64,000 nucleotides of DNA from contig JAFTIM010000015.1 in the NCBI GenBank assembly GCA_017456885.1, positions 62,001-126,000 on the forward strand, written 5' to 3'. Origin of the DNA: Paludibacteraceae bacterium (GTDB lineage Bacteria; Bacteroidota; Bacteroidia; Bacteroidales; Paludibacteraceae). Each line of letters begins with the position of its first letter. Position 1 is the stretch's first letter. Below, piece by piece: positions 8,693 to 17,419 of the stretch. The notes beneath the pieces were generated by a model. That model ran no database searches. It was not told where the DNA came from and saw nothing but the letters and a program-made list of their open reading frames with translations. The translations under genes were made by a program, and so were the position numbers.

Positions 8693-9811
8693 TTAATTTC
8701 TTTTGTATGCAGGTTCGTTCATGAGTGTTTCCAACCGAGATTCATCGTCCAAGTCGGTGAATCGTATCATCTCTTTTGGTTCTTTTCGATCTATCACATC
8801 ATCTATCGAATAGTTATCAACATCACCCAATTCGGGTATGATGTCGCTTCCAAATCCTGTTACTACTACTGTAATCTTCACCTTGTCGCCCAAGGTGTCG
8901 TCCATTGTCAATCCCCAAATTACCTCAAGGTCGTCAAACAGCATTTCATCGAAAAAGTCGTCAATATCCTGCGTTTCCTCCATTACCAAATCTTTCGGAC
9001 AACAGATATTCAGCAATATTTTCTTTGCTCGACGCACATTGGTATCTTGTATCAAGGGCGAATTGATGGCATTTTCGAGGGCAGTACGAATGCGATGCTC
9101 CCCTTCGCCCACACCCGTATTCATCAATGCAAAACCGCCATCTTTAAGGGTGGTATTCACATCGGCAAAGTCGAGGTTGATACGTCCGTGCACAGTTACC
9201 AATTCGGCAATACCCTTCACAGCCTGATTTAGGACATCGTTTACAACATCAAAACAATTTTCGAGCCCCATCGACGGATAAACCTCGCGCAGTTTTTCGT
9301 TTTGTATTACCAAAAGCGCATCTACATTTTTATGCATTTCGATAACACCCTGATATGCCTGTTTGCGCTTGTTTCGCCCTTCCCAACCAAACGGAACGGT
9401 TATAACACCCACAGTAAGAATGCCTTTTTCTTTTGCATATTTAGCTATGATGGGTGCCGCTCCTGTGCCCGTACCGCCACCCATGGTTGCGGTTACAAAC
9501 ACCATCTTTGTATTGGCGTCCAAACAAGCGTCCACCTCCGAATAAGACGCCTCGGCAGCCGTTTTTGCCTTTTCCGGACGATTACCTGCTCCAAGTCCTT
9601 GTCCGAGAAGCACCTTCGTCTTTATCGGAGAATTTTCCAATGCCTGTTTATCCGTATTACAAACAATAAAGGAAACGTCTTTTATCCCTTGCTGATACAT
9701 ATAATTCACGGCATTGCCTCCGCCTCCTCCGACGCCTATTACCTTGATTATTTGCGAACTGCTTGTTGGAATCACAAAATCCAATCCTTGTATATTTTGA
9801 ATCTCGTCCAT
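8693..9811 (-). CDS. ftsZ: Cell division protein FtsZ
   Basis: FtsZ is the tubulin-like GTPase that builds the division ring. Visible motifs are IKVIGVGGGGGNAVNYM, NTDKQAL, the tubulin signature MGGGTGTGAAPIIAKYAKEKG, the T5 region NEKLREVYPS and the synergy-loop NLDFADV. At 372 residues the protein is clearly shorter than most Bacteroidota FtsZ: after the core ends near VVVTGF only about 50 residues follow, and they end in the conserved tail-like NEPAYKRN. The linker between core and tail peptide is therefore very short. The gene follows ftsA in the usual order and precedes yqeY. Confidence 0.97.
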   Translation of the reverse strand: MDEIQNIQGLDFVIPTSSSQIIKVIGVGGGGGNAVNYMYQQGIKDVSFIVCNTDKQALENSPIKTKVLLGQGLGAGNRPEKAKTAAEASYSEVDACLDANTKMVFVTATMGGGTGTGAAPIIAKYAKEKGILTVGVITVPFGWEGRNKRKQAYQGVIEMHKNVDALLVIQNEKLREVYPSMGLENCFDVVNDVLNQAVKGIAELVTVHGRINLDFADVNTTLKDGGFALMNTGVGEGEHRIRTALENAINSPLIQDTNVRRAKKILLNICCPKDLVMEETQDIDDFFDEMLFDDLEVIWGLTMDDTLGDKVKITVVVTGFGSDIIPELGDVDNYSIDDVIDRKEPKEMIRFTDLDDESRLETLMNEPAYKRN

Positions 9812-9838
9812 CTTCTTTCTTCTTTTATTCGTGAATGA

Positions 9839-11131
9839 TTATTCGGGGTCGGTAAACATATCAGTTAATTTATCCAATATCGATGAGCCACCGCTTCGTT
9901 TCTCTTTTTTCGTTTTTTTCTCTCTTTCAATGCTTCCGCAACAAGACTCCGAGGCATTGATAAGCAACGATAAAAGCAAGGCATTTTCTGGTCGGGAATA
10001 GTCGTTTGAGGTTTGCGACACCACAAAATCACCCAATGCCACATGCTTTACATTCCACGCTTTCTCTTTTTGTAACATCACATCAAGGTTTTTCATTTTC
10101 GAAGCCCCTCCTGTTATTACAACCACACGCTTTAACAACTCCGAACACTCTGCATGCTCAAGATGCTGTTCTACAAAATTGACTATTTCCATCTGTCGGG
10201 CACGAATAACGGAAACCACTTTTCGAACCGGAATACGACCGTTGCTGCTTTCGACGCTTTCTTCCCGATTGTCGTAAAAAAGATCTCCTTTCTGGCGTTT
10301 TATATTTTCAGCCTCCGTTCGGTCAGCATGTGTCAGTTCCATCAAATCTTTTGTGATGGCATCACCACCCAACGGCACATTCCCCAAATAGCAGACAACG
10401 CCTTTCTGATAAGCTATCACCGTGGTGCATTGAGCGCCGAAATCAATCAATACGGCACCATTTTTTTTCTCTTCGTCGGTCAAAAACGCACTTCCCAACG
10501 AAATGCCAGCCAACGATTTCACAAATCTTATTTTGTCCAATTCTTTCGTTACGGCGTTTATTCCAAAAAACAAACTCAAGTTGGAACGAGCCATCACGCA
10601 ATTCATCTTAAGCGATGAACACATTTTCTCCAAAGGGTTTTCGCATATTATATTATCAAGTGAAAACGACTTTGGAAACACCTCGTACACAAAAAATCCC
10701 GTATCGGAATCTTGCGGAAGTTTCGCTGTCGAAAAACAACCTTTCTCCGCCAATTTTAACTTCGTTTGCCTTAATATATCGTCCAACATTTCGTTGTTGA
10801 ACACAATTTTTTTTGAGAAGGTTTTTTGTAACGTATGCAACTCCGTTCGCAAGGTATTTCCGTCAATTCCAATATAACAAGACTTTATCTCGCATGCGGT
10901 ATCTTGCCTTTGCTGTATGTTTTTCTGAATCTTTTCCAACAGCACTTTCAAGTTGGAAACCACCACATTTGCTTTACGAATAATGCCATATTGTATCGAC
11001 TCGTGAGGCATGAGAATCGACTCCACACCCAAAATACGCAAGGTGCATTCCGTGTCTTTCTCGGCTGCCATCACCGACAATTTTGAGCCTCCCAAATCGA
11101 CTGCCACAAATATGTCTTTTTTGTTTTTCAT
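9839..11131 (-). CDS. ftsA: Cell division protein FtsA
   Basis: FtsA is the actin-like protein that tethers FtsZ to the membrane. The 430-residue protein begins with VAVDLGGSKLSV (phosphate 1), contains the 1C-type insertion typical of FtsA after about residue 85, then GAVLIDFGAQCTTVI (phosphate 2), VPLGGDAITKDL, and VVVITGGASKMKNLD (adenosine motif). A basic linker of lysines and arginines leads to a C-terminal amphipathic segment SSILDKLTDMF that fits the membrane-targeting helix. Sequence divergence from other phyla is high but order and motifs are clear. It lies 4 bases after ftsQ and 27 bases before ftsZ. Confidence 0.93.
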   Translation of the reverse strand: MKNKKDIFVAVDLGGSKLSVMAAEKDTECTLRILGVESILMPHESIQYGIIRKANVVVSNLKVLLEKIQKNIQQRQDTACEIKSCYIGIDGNTLRTELHTLQKTFSKKIVFNNEMLDDILRQTKLKLAEKGCFSTAKLPQDSDTGFFVYEVFPKSFSLDNIICENPLEKMCSSLKMNCVMARSNLSLFFGINAVTKELDKIRFVKSLAGISLGSAFLTDEEKKNGAVLIDFGAQCTTVIAYQKGVVCYLGNVPLGGDAITKDLMELTHADRTEAENIKRQKGDLFYDNREESVESSNGRIPVRKVVSVIRARQMEIVNFVEQHLEHAECSELLKRVVVITGGASKMKNLDVMLQKEKAWNVKHVALGDFVVSQTSNDYSRPENALLLSLLINASESCCGSIEREKKTKKEKRSGGSSILDKLTDMFTDPE

Positions 11132-11135
11132 AAAT

Positions 11136-11864
11136 TCACTTCACTCCAATTACCTGATTCTTATATCTTAAATCAAATTTTTTATACACATTCCAATCCA
11201 ATAAATCGATGCCCTTTTGGTAAAAAGTCTGCATCTTTTTCAAGCGTTTTTCAAAGCCATCAAACTCCCCGAGTAGCAATTGATGGTTCCCAATTCGCGT
11301 TGTCAGTTCAAACTCCCCGTTTGATAACACATTGATTTGCTCCACCTGCGCTCCCCAAAACTCATCTGCATTCAGAAAACGCACAAACTCGCAAATGTGC
11401 TGCACATTGCTATCATTTACCGCCCCCGAAACGATAGGCACATACACCGCATTATGGGCAAAAAGCGGCATACAATTTCCCTCGGTATCCACAAAATAAC
11501 TTTGCAACCCCATTACCCGAAACAAGGGTTCACGTTGCCAAACATCAACGCAAACCATCCCCGAAGGCGAATAATAGCACTTCGCCGTGCGTATTGCCGT
11601 ATGTTGCGACAACGACTCCTCCATTTTTTCAAGGTTGATGTCATGTATTGTTTTCCCCCTCGGATTCAGTTCTTTTTCATTTAAAAACACGTCAATGTCA
11701 AGTGCCGACACAAATTGATACTGCAAACTGTCTTTTACCTCAATGCGAATTTCGTTACAAACGGTTTCATGTGCTTTTTTTGAGCAAAAAACCGAAAAAT
11801 AGCCGATATAAATGGTCAATGCTATAACCACAAAACATCGCAATATGGCAACAAAGATTCGCAC
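11136..11864 (-). CDS. ftsQ: Cell division protein FtsQ/DivIB
   Basis: A 242-residue bitopic membrane protein. A short cytoplasmic N-terminus is followed by one transmembrane helix (residues about 5-27). The periplasmic part has a POTRA-like stretch (LDIDVFLNEKELNPRGKTIHDINLEKMEESLSQ begins it) and the FtsQ pattern IRTAKCYYSPSGMVCVDVWQREPLFRVM followed by YFVDTEGNCMPL. FtsQ scaffolds the divisome with FtsL and FtsB. Identification rests on position between murC and ftsA together with the topology and the REPLFR/DTEG motif pair. Confidence 0.88.
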   Translation of the reverse strand: MRIFVAILRCFVVIALTIYIGYFSVFCSKKAHETVCNEIRIEVKDSLQYQFVSALDIDVFLNEKELNPRGKTIHDINLEKMEESLSQHTAIRTAKCYYSPSGMVCVDVWQREPLFRVMGLQSYFVDTEGNCMPLFAHNAVYVPIVSGAVNDSNVQHICEFVRFLNADEFWGAQVEQINVLSNGEFELTTRIGNHQLLLGEFDGFEKRLKKMQTFYQKGIDLLDWNVYKKFDLRYKNQVIGVK

Positions 11865-11873
11865 GTCGGTTGT

Positions 11874-13232
11874 TTATTTTAATGATTCCACAATTTGCGG
11901 CAACATGGCGTCGATGTCGCCGGCGCCAACCGTCAAAAGTACATCAAATTGTTTGGTTTTCAAAACATTGATTAGTTCGGCTTTGGTCGTCAAGGTTTTC
12001 GGGCAGGTGATTTCGTCGTAAATTGTTTGTGACGAGATGCCGGCTATCGGTTCCTCGCGCGCCGGATAGAGTTCCACCAACATCGCCTCGTCGAGGTGCG
12101 ACAACGCCGCCGCAAATTCGCGGTAGAAATCGCGCGTGCGGGTGTAAAGATGCGGTTGAAACACGCCCAACACTTTTTTGTCGGCATAGAGCGCCTTAAC
12201 CGATTTGATGCTCGCTTCGAGTTCGGCCGGATGGTGCGCATAGTCGTCGATGATGGTGAGGCGGTCGGTTTTGAGCCACGTTTCAAAGCGACGCCGAATG
12301 CCCGCAAACGACCGCATACCGCTACGCAATTCGTCGGCCGACACGCCATTGAGCCACGCCACAGCCATAGCCGCCACGCCGTTTTCGATGTTCACCTGCA
12401 CCGGCACGCCAAGTTCGATGTCGGCAATGGTTTCGGTCGGTGTTACAAAGTCGAACACAATCGTGCCGTTGCCAATGCGCACATTTTCGGCATAAAAATC
12501 GGCTCGTTCGGTGGCCGAATAGGTGTAAAGTTTTACGCCGTTGCCCAAACGCGGTTGCAGCGCGATGCCTTTTTTCATTATCAGGCAGCCGCCCTCGACA
12601 ATGAGCGAGGTGAAGTGCGCAAAACTCTCGAGATAGGCCTCGTGCGTGCCGTAGATGTCGAGATGGTCGGCATCGACAGCCGTAACCACCGCCATGTAAG
12701 GCGTCAGGTGGTGAAACGAGCGGTCGAACTCGTCGGCCTCGATAACCACCAAATCGCTCGTATCGGAGAGCATCAGATTGCTCGTATAGTTTTTGGCAAT
12801 GCCGCCCAAAAAGGCGTTGCAATCGACATGACTCTGTTTGAGCAGATGCGCGAGCATGGTCGATGTGGTGGTTTTGCCGTGCGTGCCGGCCACACACAAA
12901 CCGCGTTCCACGCGTGTGATTTCGCCCAATACCTGCGCCCGTTTTTCGATGGTGAAACCATGCTGCCGGAAATAGACAAATTCGCTGTGTTCGGCAGGAA
13001 TGGCGGGCGTATAGACCACCAAAGTCGATTCTTTTTGCAGAAATTCGGGAGCAATCTGCGCCACATCGTCGGTGTAGTGAATGGCAATGCCTTCGGCCTC
13101 GAGTTCCTCGCACAAGCGGCTGCGCGTGCGGTCGTAGCCGGCCACGGCATAACCTTTCGCCGCAAAATAGCGTGCAATAGCACTCATGCCGATGCCGCCG
13201 ATTCCGAGAAAATAGATATTTTTATAATTCAT
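11874..13232 (-). CDS. murC: UDP-N-acetylmuramate-L-alanine ligase
   Basis: MurC adds L-Ala to UDP-MurNAc using ATP, the first of the stem-peptide ligations. The 452-residue protein has the N-terminal Rossmann motif FLGIGGIGMSAIARYF, the ATP-binding loop GTHGKTTT, the EADEFDRSF metal/ATP segment, and IDDYAHHPAELEASI with the histidines typical of MurC. Length is typical. The DNA is distinctly GC-rich compared with ftsA and the restriction gene: the line at 12061-12120 is 37/60 GC against 24/60 at 9901-9960. It is separated from murG by the inserted restriction/transposase pair; the transposase stop lies only 6 bases before its ATG. Confidence 0.97.
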   Translation of the reverse strand: MNYKNIYFLGIGGIGMSAIARYFAAKGYAVAGYDRTRSRLCEELEAEGIAIHYTDDVAQIAPEFLQKESTLVVYTPAIPAEHSEFVYFRQHGFTIEKRAQVLGEITRVERGLCVAGTHGKTTTSTMLAHLLKQSHVDCNAFLGGIAKNYTSNLMLSDTSDLVVIEADEFDRSFHHLTPYMAVVTAVDADHLDIYGTHEAYLESFAHFTSLIVEGGCLIMKKGIALQPRLGNGVKLYTYSATERADFYAENVRIGNGTIVFDFVTPTETIADIELGVPVQVNIENGVAAMAVAWLNGVSADELRSGMRSFAGIRRRFETWLKTDRLTIIDDYAHHPAELEASIKSVKALYADKKVLGVFQPHLYTRTRDFYREFAAALSHLDEAMLVELYPAREEPIAGISSQTIYDEITCPKTLTTKAELINVLKTKQFDVLLTVGAGDIDAMLPQIVESLK

Positions 13233-13238
13233 AGTTGG

Positions 13239-13787
13239 TTATATATTATATTCGTCTGTTACCCAATTATAGGGATTTTGTTCTATATATTCCGCAATGC
13301 GGTTCATTTCCGTTTGAGTTCGTACGATGTGTTCGTAAAAACGCTGTTGCCATGCAAAAATAATGTTATTTTCGTTGGCAAATCGGGTTACCGCCGATTT
13401 GATGCCGGCAATCACCGATGCCAAATTTCCGCGTTGTGGTCCAAATTGTAGGGACGCACTGCGTGCGTCCGTTTTCGGGACATCAACCTGTGGCGCGCCG
13501 GACGCATTCAATGCGTCCCTACGAGCATTGATTATTATAATCAGATGCACATGATTTGGCATAATCACATAACATGGTATTTCTACTGCACCCACACGCA
13601 ATTTTTCTGTTATTTCTATCTGCATTTTCAAATATTCGCCAATTTTGGTTAATTGTATTTCACCATGTTCTATCTCTCCAAAATAATGCACGCGCCCTTC
13701 GGTACAGATGGTTACAAAATATTCGCCTTCGGCATAATCGTAATCGCACAAACGAACAGTTTTTCTATCCGGCAAAGATTGGGACAT
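13239..13787 (-). CDS. REP-associated tyrosine transposase (RAYT)
   Basis: A 182-residue Y1-type HUH transposase related to IS200/IS605. It shows YFVTICTEGR near the N-terminus, the HUH motif in MPNHVHLII (H79, H81), and the catalytic tyrosine Y151 in QRFYEHIVRT, followed by IAEYIEQNPYNW, which is a hallmark of RAYTs. RAYTs are single-copy, domesticated nucleases linked to REP palindromes. Residues about 88-114 interrupt the fold's usual short loop; the DNA there consists of two REP palindromes read through in frame. It is 6 bases upstream of murC and shares the operon's direction. Active-site residues are intact, so it may be functional. Confidence 0.9.
   Translation of the reverse strand: MSQSLPDRKTVRLCDYDYAEGEYFVTICTEGRVHYFGEIEHGEIQLTKIGEYLKMQIEITEKLRVGAVEIPCYVIMPNHVHLIIIINARRDALNASGAPQVDVPKTDARSASLQFGPQRGNLASVIAGIKSAVTRFANENNIIFAWQQRFYEHIVRTQTEMNRIAEYIEQNPYNWVTDEYNI
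13448..13470 (-). repeat. REP palindrome a, inside the RAYT gene
   Basis: GTAGGGACGCA, a 5-base loop, then TGCGTCC. The perfect inverted arms are 13452-13458 and 13464-13470, with a GTAG head at 13448-13451. It is translated in frame within the transposase as part of the TDARSASLQ segment. Confidence 0.85.
13500..13522 (-). repeat. REP palindrome b, inside the RAYT gene
   Basis: GGACGCAT, a 3-base loop, ATGCGTCC and a CTAC tail at 13519-13522. It is in inverted orientation relative to palindrome a, 29 bases away, forming a REP pair (BIME-like). It is translated as the ARRDALNAS segment of the transposase. Confidence 0.85.
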
Positions 13788-13804
13788 ATTGTTGTTTTAT
13801 CAAC

Positions 13805-13827
13805 GGACGCATTCAATGCGTCCCTAC
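13805..13827 (-). repeat. REP palindrome c, between the RAYT and restriction genes
   Basis: An identical copy of palindrome b (GGACGCAT, 3-base loop, ATGCGTCCCTAC). It fills most of the 44-base gap between the transposase start and the stop of the restriction-modification gene. Confidence 0.88.
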
Positions 13828-13831
13828 ATAT

Positions 13832-16294
13832 TTATTTCAAAAATCCGTATTCGTAAACTTTTGGTTCTATTTTCTTTGCCAATTCCTTCAATGTCTGACG
13901 CAAATTTCCTATCAATGTATTATAGCATTCATCGGTGCTGGTGTTGTTCATTTTGCCTTTTTCGTTACGTCCTTGAAAATACGCACGAATATCATAAAGC
14001 GAAGCATTAGGATTGACATCGGGTTGGGCATGATAATAACGCCATAACTCACGCCCTGCATCCATTACGGTTTGCGCTGTGGCCGAAAACTGCAACGGCT
14101 CCGCAGAAACCGTGCGTTCGACCTCGTCAGCAAACAAATCGGGCTGCTCCGTAGGGACGCGGCACGCCACGTCCCTACCGGCAATGAAATCGGTCATAAA
14201 ATGGCTGTCGAATTTTTCCTTGGCATCGACCTCACTTTCGGTGAACGGTATCCAATGGTTTACACCCTGTTCACAACTGATGCGATTTTGACCATGAAAC
14301 AATGTAAACGCCAAACAATCCGTCTGAAACTCCTTATCCTCCTGCCAGCCGTCGTTCGGATAGAGAAACTGGTCGCGGTCGTTCAGCCAAGTAGCTTCTA
14401 TACAATGACGAACGGCAAGATAGATACTTGCTTCTATAACATTTTTAGTTGTAATATATGAGCCACGAGGGTGTGGCATCTGCTCCTTTTTATTTAGAAT
14501 ATAATTCATGTTTGCATGTTGGAAATCAGCCCCTAAACATGCCATAAATGCTATTGATTTTTCTCCTATTCTATTTCTTGTCGTAATAAGCCAATCATTG
14601 ATCGATTTTTGTTCTTTATCTATCCAAAGATTCTTTGTTCCATTAAAGATGGCCTCCTTATGCTCTATTATAAAGATATCGGCCTCAAAAGCGCTGAAAA
14701 CTTCTTTGGTATTAGTATCCCAAATATAGAAACCAATAGGAAACGATCCTCTTACATTGTCAAATGTATCTGCTGGCATCAAAAAAAGAGAACGTAATTT
14801 GGCTTGAAAAAAATTACGGAAATCCGCGAAATTAGGTGCTTGCAGAATTTTCAAAGTTGAAAATTCTGCAAGCACCGCGCCCGGGATTTCTTGATATACA
14901 CGTGTGAAGAATTGTACAAATAACTCTCTACCTGCAATTCCTATTGAATTGAGGTATTTCTTATACATTAAGTTTTGTACTGCTACATCTTTTTTACTAT
15001 TTCCTTTGTTAGTTACTGTTTTATAACTTGCTGCTTCTGCATAGGGCGGATTGATGTAAATGACTAATTTTTTGCGTTTTTCAGGGTCGTTTATAATCTC
15101 CTGCAAGGGTTGTGGTAATTTGGAGAAATCGTCATTGAGAAAATCGAACCGGAATACGTGCGAATCGAGCAGATTGGCACCATTTTTTATGCGGTCGCGC
15201 ATCACGTCCACATCGGCTTGGTCGAGTGTCGACGCCCAAATGTTGTATTTGTTGGTAAGCCCGGCAAGCAGATTGCCCGTACCTGCACAGCAGTCCCACA
15301 CGTAGTATTCGTCCTGCCAATTTTCGCCCAGCACATCGGCAATGTATTGTTGCGAAAGTTCCACCCAGATTTGCGGCGTAAAAAACGAGCCTTTGCGCTC
15401 ACGCACGTCCTGCGGTACAAGCAAATCGCGACGCTCCACAATGTAGTCCCAATATTCGCGTTTGGGCGGTCGGTTGTAGCGATTCCAAAATTGCGTATGT
15501 GCCTTTTGTTTGTCGGAAAATTGTGCTTCTTGACTACTAAAAAGTCCCATTTCGTTCATACGGCGGTCAAGTTCGTAATGGTCGTCGCGCAACAAAACAT
15601 AGAGTTTTTCTTTCAGCGTAACGTTATGCTCGCTCAATATGTCAGCAAGGTAAAAATCGGCGTCGATAACACCATTCTTTTTTGCTACTTCCCAATTTAC
15701 AGAAATGGTGGGCTTTACTTCCAGCAACCATTTATTGTAGATGTTTGTGAAGTTATTTTTGTTGATGCGAATTTTTGAAACCTTTGATTTTCCTACTATA
15801 AAATTCTGTTTGATAAAACGGTGCAACTCCTTATCGTCGCCACCAAAACGATAAATACATGTATTTGCCTCAAGCGTGGCTTTCACGGTTTCGTACACCT
15901 GCTGAAACTCTTTCGTTTCGTGGTCGCTGGGCGTAACATTCCAATTAAAGTCGTTTTGATAGAACACATCAAGCACCGAATTGTATTGAATAAACGCAAT
16001 TTTTTCGGCGTCGAACGCACCAAGAAAAGCAGGTGGCAGAAATTTGTCGAACGTGCGAGCCTTTCCTATGGTCAAAATAAGTTGCACGAGCGAAGCATAG
16101 ATGTCAGCCCGCTTCCCTTTTTTCGCTTCTGCCCAAAGTAACGATTCTTGTTCGAAAAGTTCGTTTTTACCTGTCGGTACAGCAATGCAAAAATCGACAT
16201 TACCAATAATTTTTGTTGTGTCGTAAACCGAAAAAAAGTCATTAGCAACCTTGTTCTTCAGTTCTTCTTCGCGAATATTCAAATCGTAAGCCAT
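13832..16294 (-). CDS. Predicted type IIG-like restriction-modification enzyme
   Basis: An 820-residue single-chain protein. Residues about 30-60 show a PD-(D/E)xK-like nuclease pattern: D34 in NVDFCIAVP and E56-A-K58 in WAEAKKGKRAD. The middle is an N6-adenine methyltransferase: motif X-like GSFFTPQIWVELSQ, motif I CAGTGN (336-341) and motif IV NPPY (415-418). The remaining 400 residues presumably hold target recognition. A nuclease fused to a methyltransferase would cut and protect the same site; target and cofactor needs are unknown. The gene lies 18 bases after murG, is AT-rich (21/60 GC at 14521-14580) against its neighbours, and carries an in-frame REP palindrome near residues 706-715, all signs of transfer. 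A pure methyltransferase is the alternative. Confidence 0.78.
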   Translation of the reverse strand: MAYDLNIREEELKNKVANDFFSVYDTTKIIGNVDFCIAVPTGKNELFEQESLLWAEAKKGKRADIYASLVQLILTIGKARTFDKFLPPAFLGAFDAEKIAFIQYNSVLDVFYQNDFNWNVTPSDHETKEFQQVYETVKATLEANTCIYRFGGDDKELHRFIKQNFIVGKSKVSKIRINKNNFTNIYNKWLLEVKPTISVNWEVAKKNGVIDADFYLADILSEHNVTLKEKLYVLLRDDHYELDRRMNEMGLFSSQEAQFSDKQKAHTQFWNRYNRPPKREYWDYIVERRDLLVPQDVRERKGSFFTPQIWVELSQQYIADVLGENWQDEYYVWDCCAGTGNLLAGLTNKYNIWASTLDQADVDVMRDRIKNGANLLDSHVFRFDFLNDDFSKLPQPLQEIINDPEKRKKLVIYINPPYAEAASYKTVTNKGNSKKDVAVQNLMYKKYLNSIGIAGRELFVQFFTRVYQEIPGAVLAEFSTLKILQAPNFADFRNFFQAKLRSLFLMPADTFDNVRGSFPIGFYIWDTNTKEVFSAFEADIFIIEHKEAIFNGTKNLWIDKEQKSINDWLITTRNRIGEKSIAFMACLGADFQHANMNYILNKKEQMPHPRGSYITTKNVIEASIYLAVRHCIEATWLNDRDQFLYPNDGWQEDKEFQTDCLAFTLFHGQNRISCEQGVNHWIPFTESEVDAKEKFDSHFMTDFIAGRDVACRVPTEQPDLFADEVERTVSAEPLQFSATAQTVMDAGRELWRYYHAQPDVNPNASLYDIRAYFQGRNEKGKMNNTSTDECYNTLIGNLRQTLKELAKKIEPKVYEYGFLK
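14151..14178 (-). repeat. REP-like palindrome d, inside the restriction gene
   Basis: GTAGGGACG (14151-14159) and CGTCCCTAC (14170-14178) are perfect 9-base inverted arms around a 10-base loop. The arms share GTAGGGACG with palindromes a-c but the loop differs. It is read through in frame (AGRDVACRVPTE). Confidence 0.8.
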
Positions 16295-16312
16295 AGCGTT
16301 TTTCGTTTTTAT

Positions 16313-17419
16313 TTATTTCACGAGCTTCATCACTTCGTCGGCAATGCGGCGAGCAGAATCGCGTTCGGCCAAGGTCTGAACATTAGCCGAGAGTTCTTCC
16401 AGTTTTTCAGCATCGGAGAGCAAAGCGAGTGCAGTGGCTATCAAGTCGTTTTCAGCATCGGCATCTTTTACCAGCACAGCCGCATTTTTACGCACTAAAG
16501 CCATTGCGTTGTGCGTTTGGTGGTCTTCCGCCACATTAGGCGATGGCACCAAAACACTCGGTTTGCCAAGCAAGCAAAGCTCCGAAATACTACTTGCTCC
16601 AGCACGCGAAATCACCAAATCGGCAGCCGCATACGCCAAATCCATGCGCGCCACAAAATCGGTAACAATCAAGCCGCTGCCGGCATACGGTTCGGCGGCC
16701 TTGCGGCATTCGTCGATGTAGAATTTGCCCGTTTGCCACAATATCTGAATGCCGCTCGCAGTCAACTCCTTGAGGTGCGCCTTCACGCTGTTGTTGATGG
16801 TGCGTGCGCCGAGGCTTCCGCCAATGATGAGCAACGTTTTCTTATCGGGCGAAAAACCAAATTCCTTGTAGGCGTCGGCTCGGTTGCCTTGCGTCAAATT
16901 TTGGCGTACGGGATTTCCCGTCAAAATGATTTTATCGGCGGGGAAAAATCGCTCCATGCCTTCGTAAGCCACGCAAATTTTGGCGGCATCGTTTTTCAGC
17001 AGTTTGTTGGTAACGCCGGCAAAGCCGTTCTGCTCCTGCAACAGCACGGGAATGCCCATGCGTGCAGCCACTTTCATGGCAGCGCCGCTTGCGTAGCCGC
17101 CCACACCGATAGCCACATCGGGGCGAAACTCGCGAATGACACGTTTCACCTGTCGCATGCTTTTGAACAGGTTCCACAGAATGGGGATATTGCGCAGCAG
17201 GTGTTTGCGGTCGAAGCCCTGCACGGGCAATCCGACGATTTTGTAGCCTGCCGCCGGCACACGTTCCATCTCCATACGTCCGAGTGCGCCAACGAACAAA
17301 ATGTCGCAATCGGGTTGCGCCTCGCGCAAGGCATTCGCAATGCTCACGGCGGGAAAAATATGTCCACCCGTGCCACCGCCACTAATCAAGAATCTGAAAT
17401 TCGTCGTCCTCTTTTCCAT
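16313..17419 (-). CDS. murG: UDP-GlcNAc:undecaprenyl-PP-MurNAc-pentapeptide GlcNAc transferase
   Basis: MurG converts lipid I to lipid II on the inner face of the membrane. The 368-residue GT28 protein has the N-terminal SGGGTGGHIFPAVSIA loop, GVGGYASGAAM, LQEQNGFAGVTNKLL, GNPVR, the second-domain loop GGSLGARTINNSV and the donor-binding ISRAGASSISEL followed by PNVAEDHQ. Length is normal. Its start overlaps the end of ftsW by 38 bases. In most Bacteroidota murC follows directly; here the restriction-modification gene begins 18 bases after the stop. Confidence 0.97.
   Translation of the reverse strand: MEKRTTNFRFLISGGGTGGHIFPAVSIANALREAQPDCDILFVGALGRMEMERVPAAGYKIVGLPVQGFDRKHLLRNIPILWNLFKSMRQVKRVIREFRPDVAIGVGGYASGAAMKVAARMGIPVLLQEQNGFAGVTNKLLKNDAAKICVAYEGMERFFPADKIILTGNPVRQNLTQGNRADAYKEFGFSPDKKTLLIIGGSLGARTINNSVKAHLKELTASGIQILWQTGKFYIDECRKAAEPYAGSGLIVTDFVARMDLAYAAADLVISRAGASSISELCLLGKPSVLVPSPNVAEDHQTHNAMALVRKNAAVLVKDADAENDLIATALALLSDAEKLEELSANVQTLAERDSARRIADEVMKLVK

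Noticed and set aside
12096..13451. A 451-codon plus-strand open frame
   Set aside because: It runs antisense to murC and the transposase; the frame stays open because murC is GC-rich. No start context, domain or conserved motif was seen.
13805..13827. REP palindrome c as a terminator
   Set aside because: The arms are perfect, but no T-run follows on either strand and identical copies lie inside coding sequence, so repeat is the better label.
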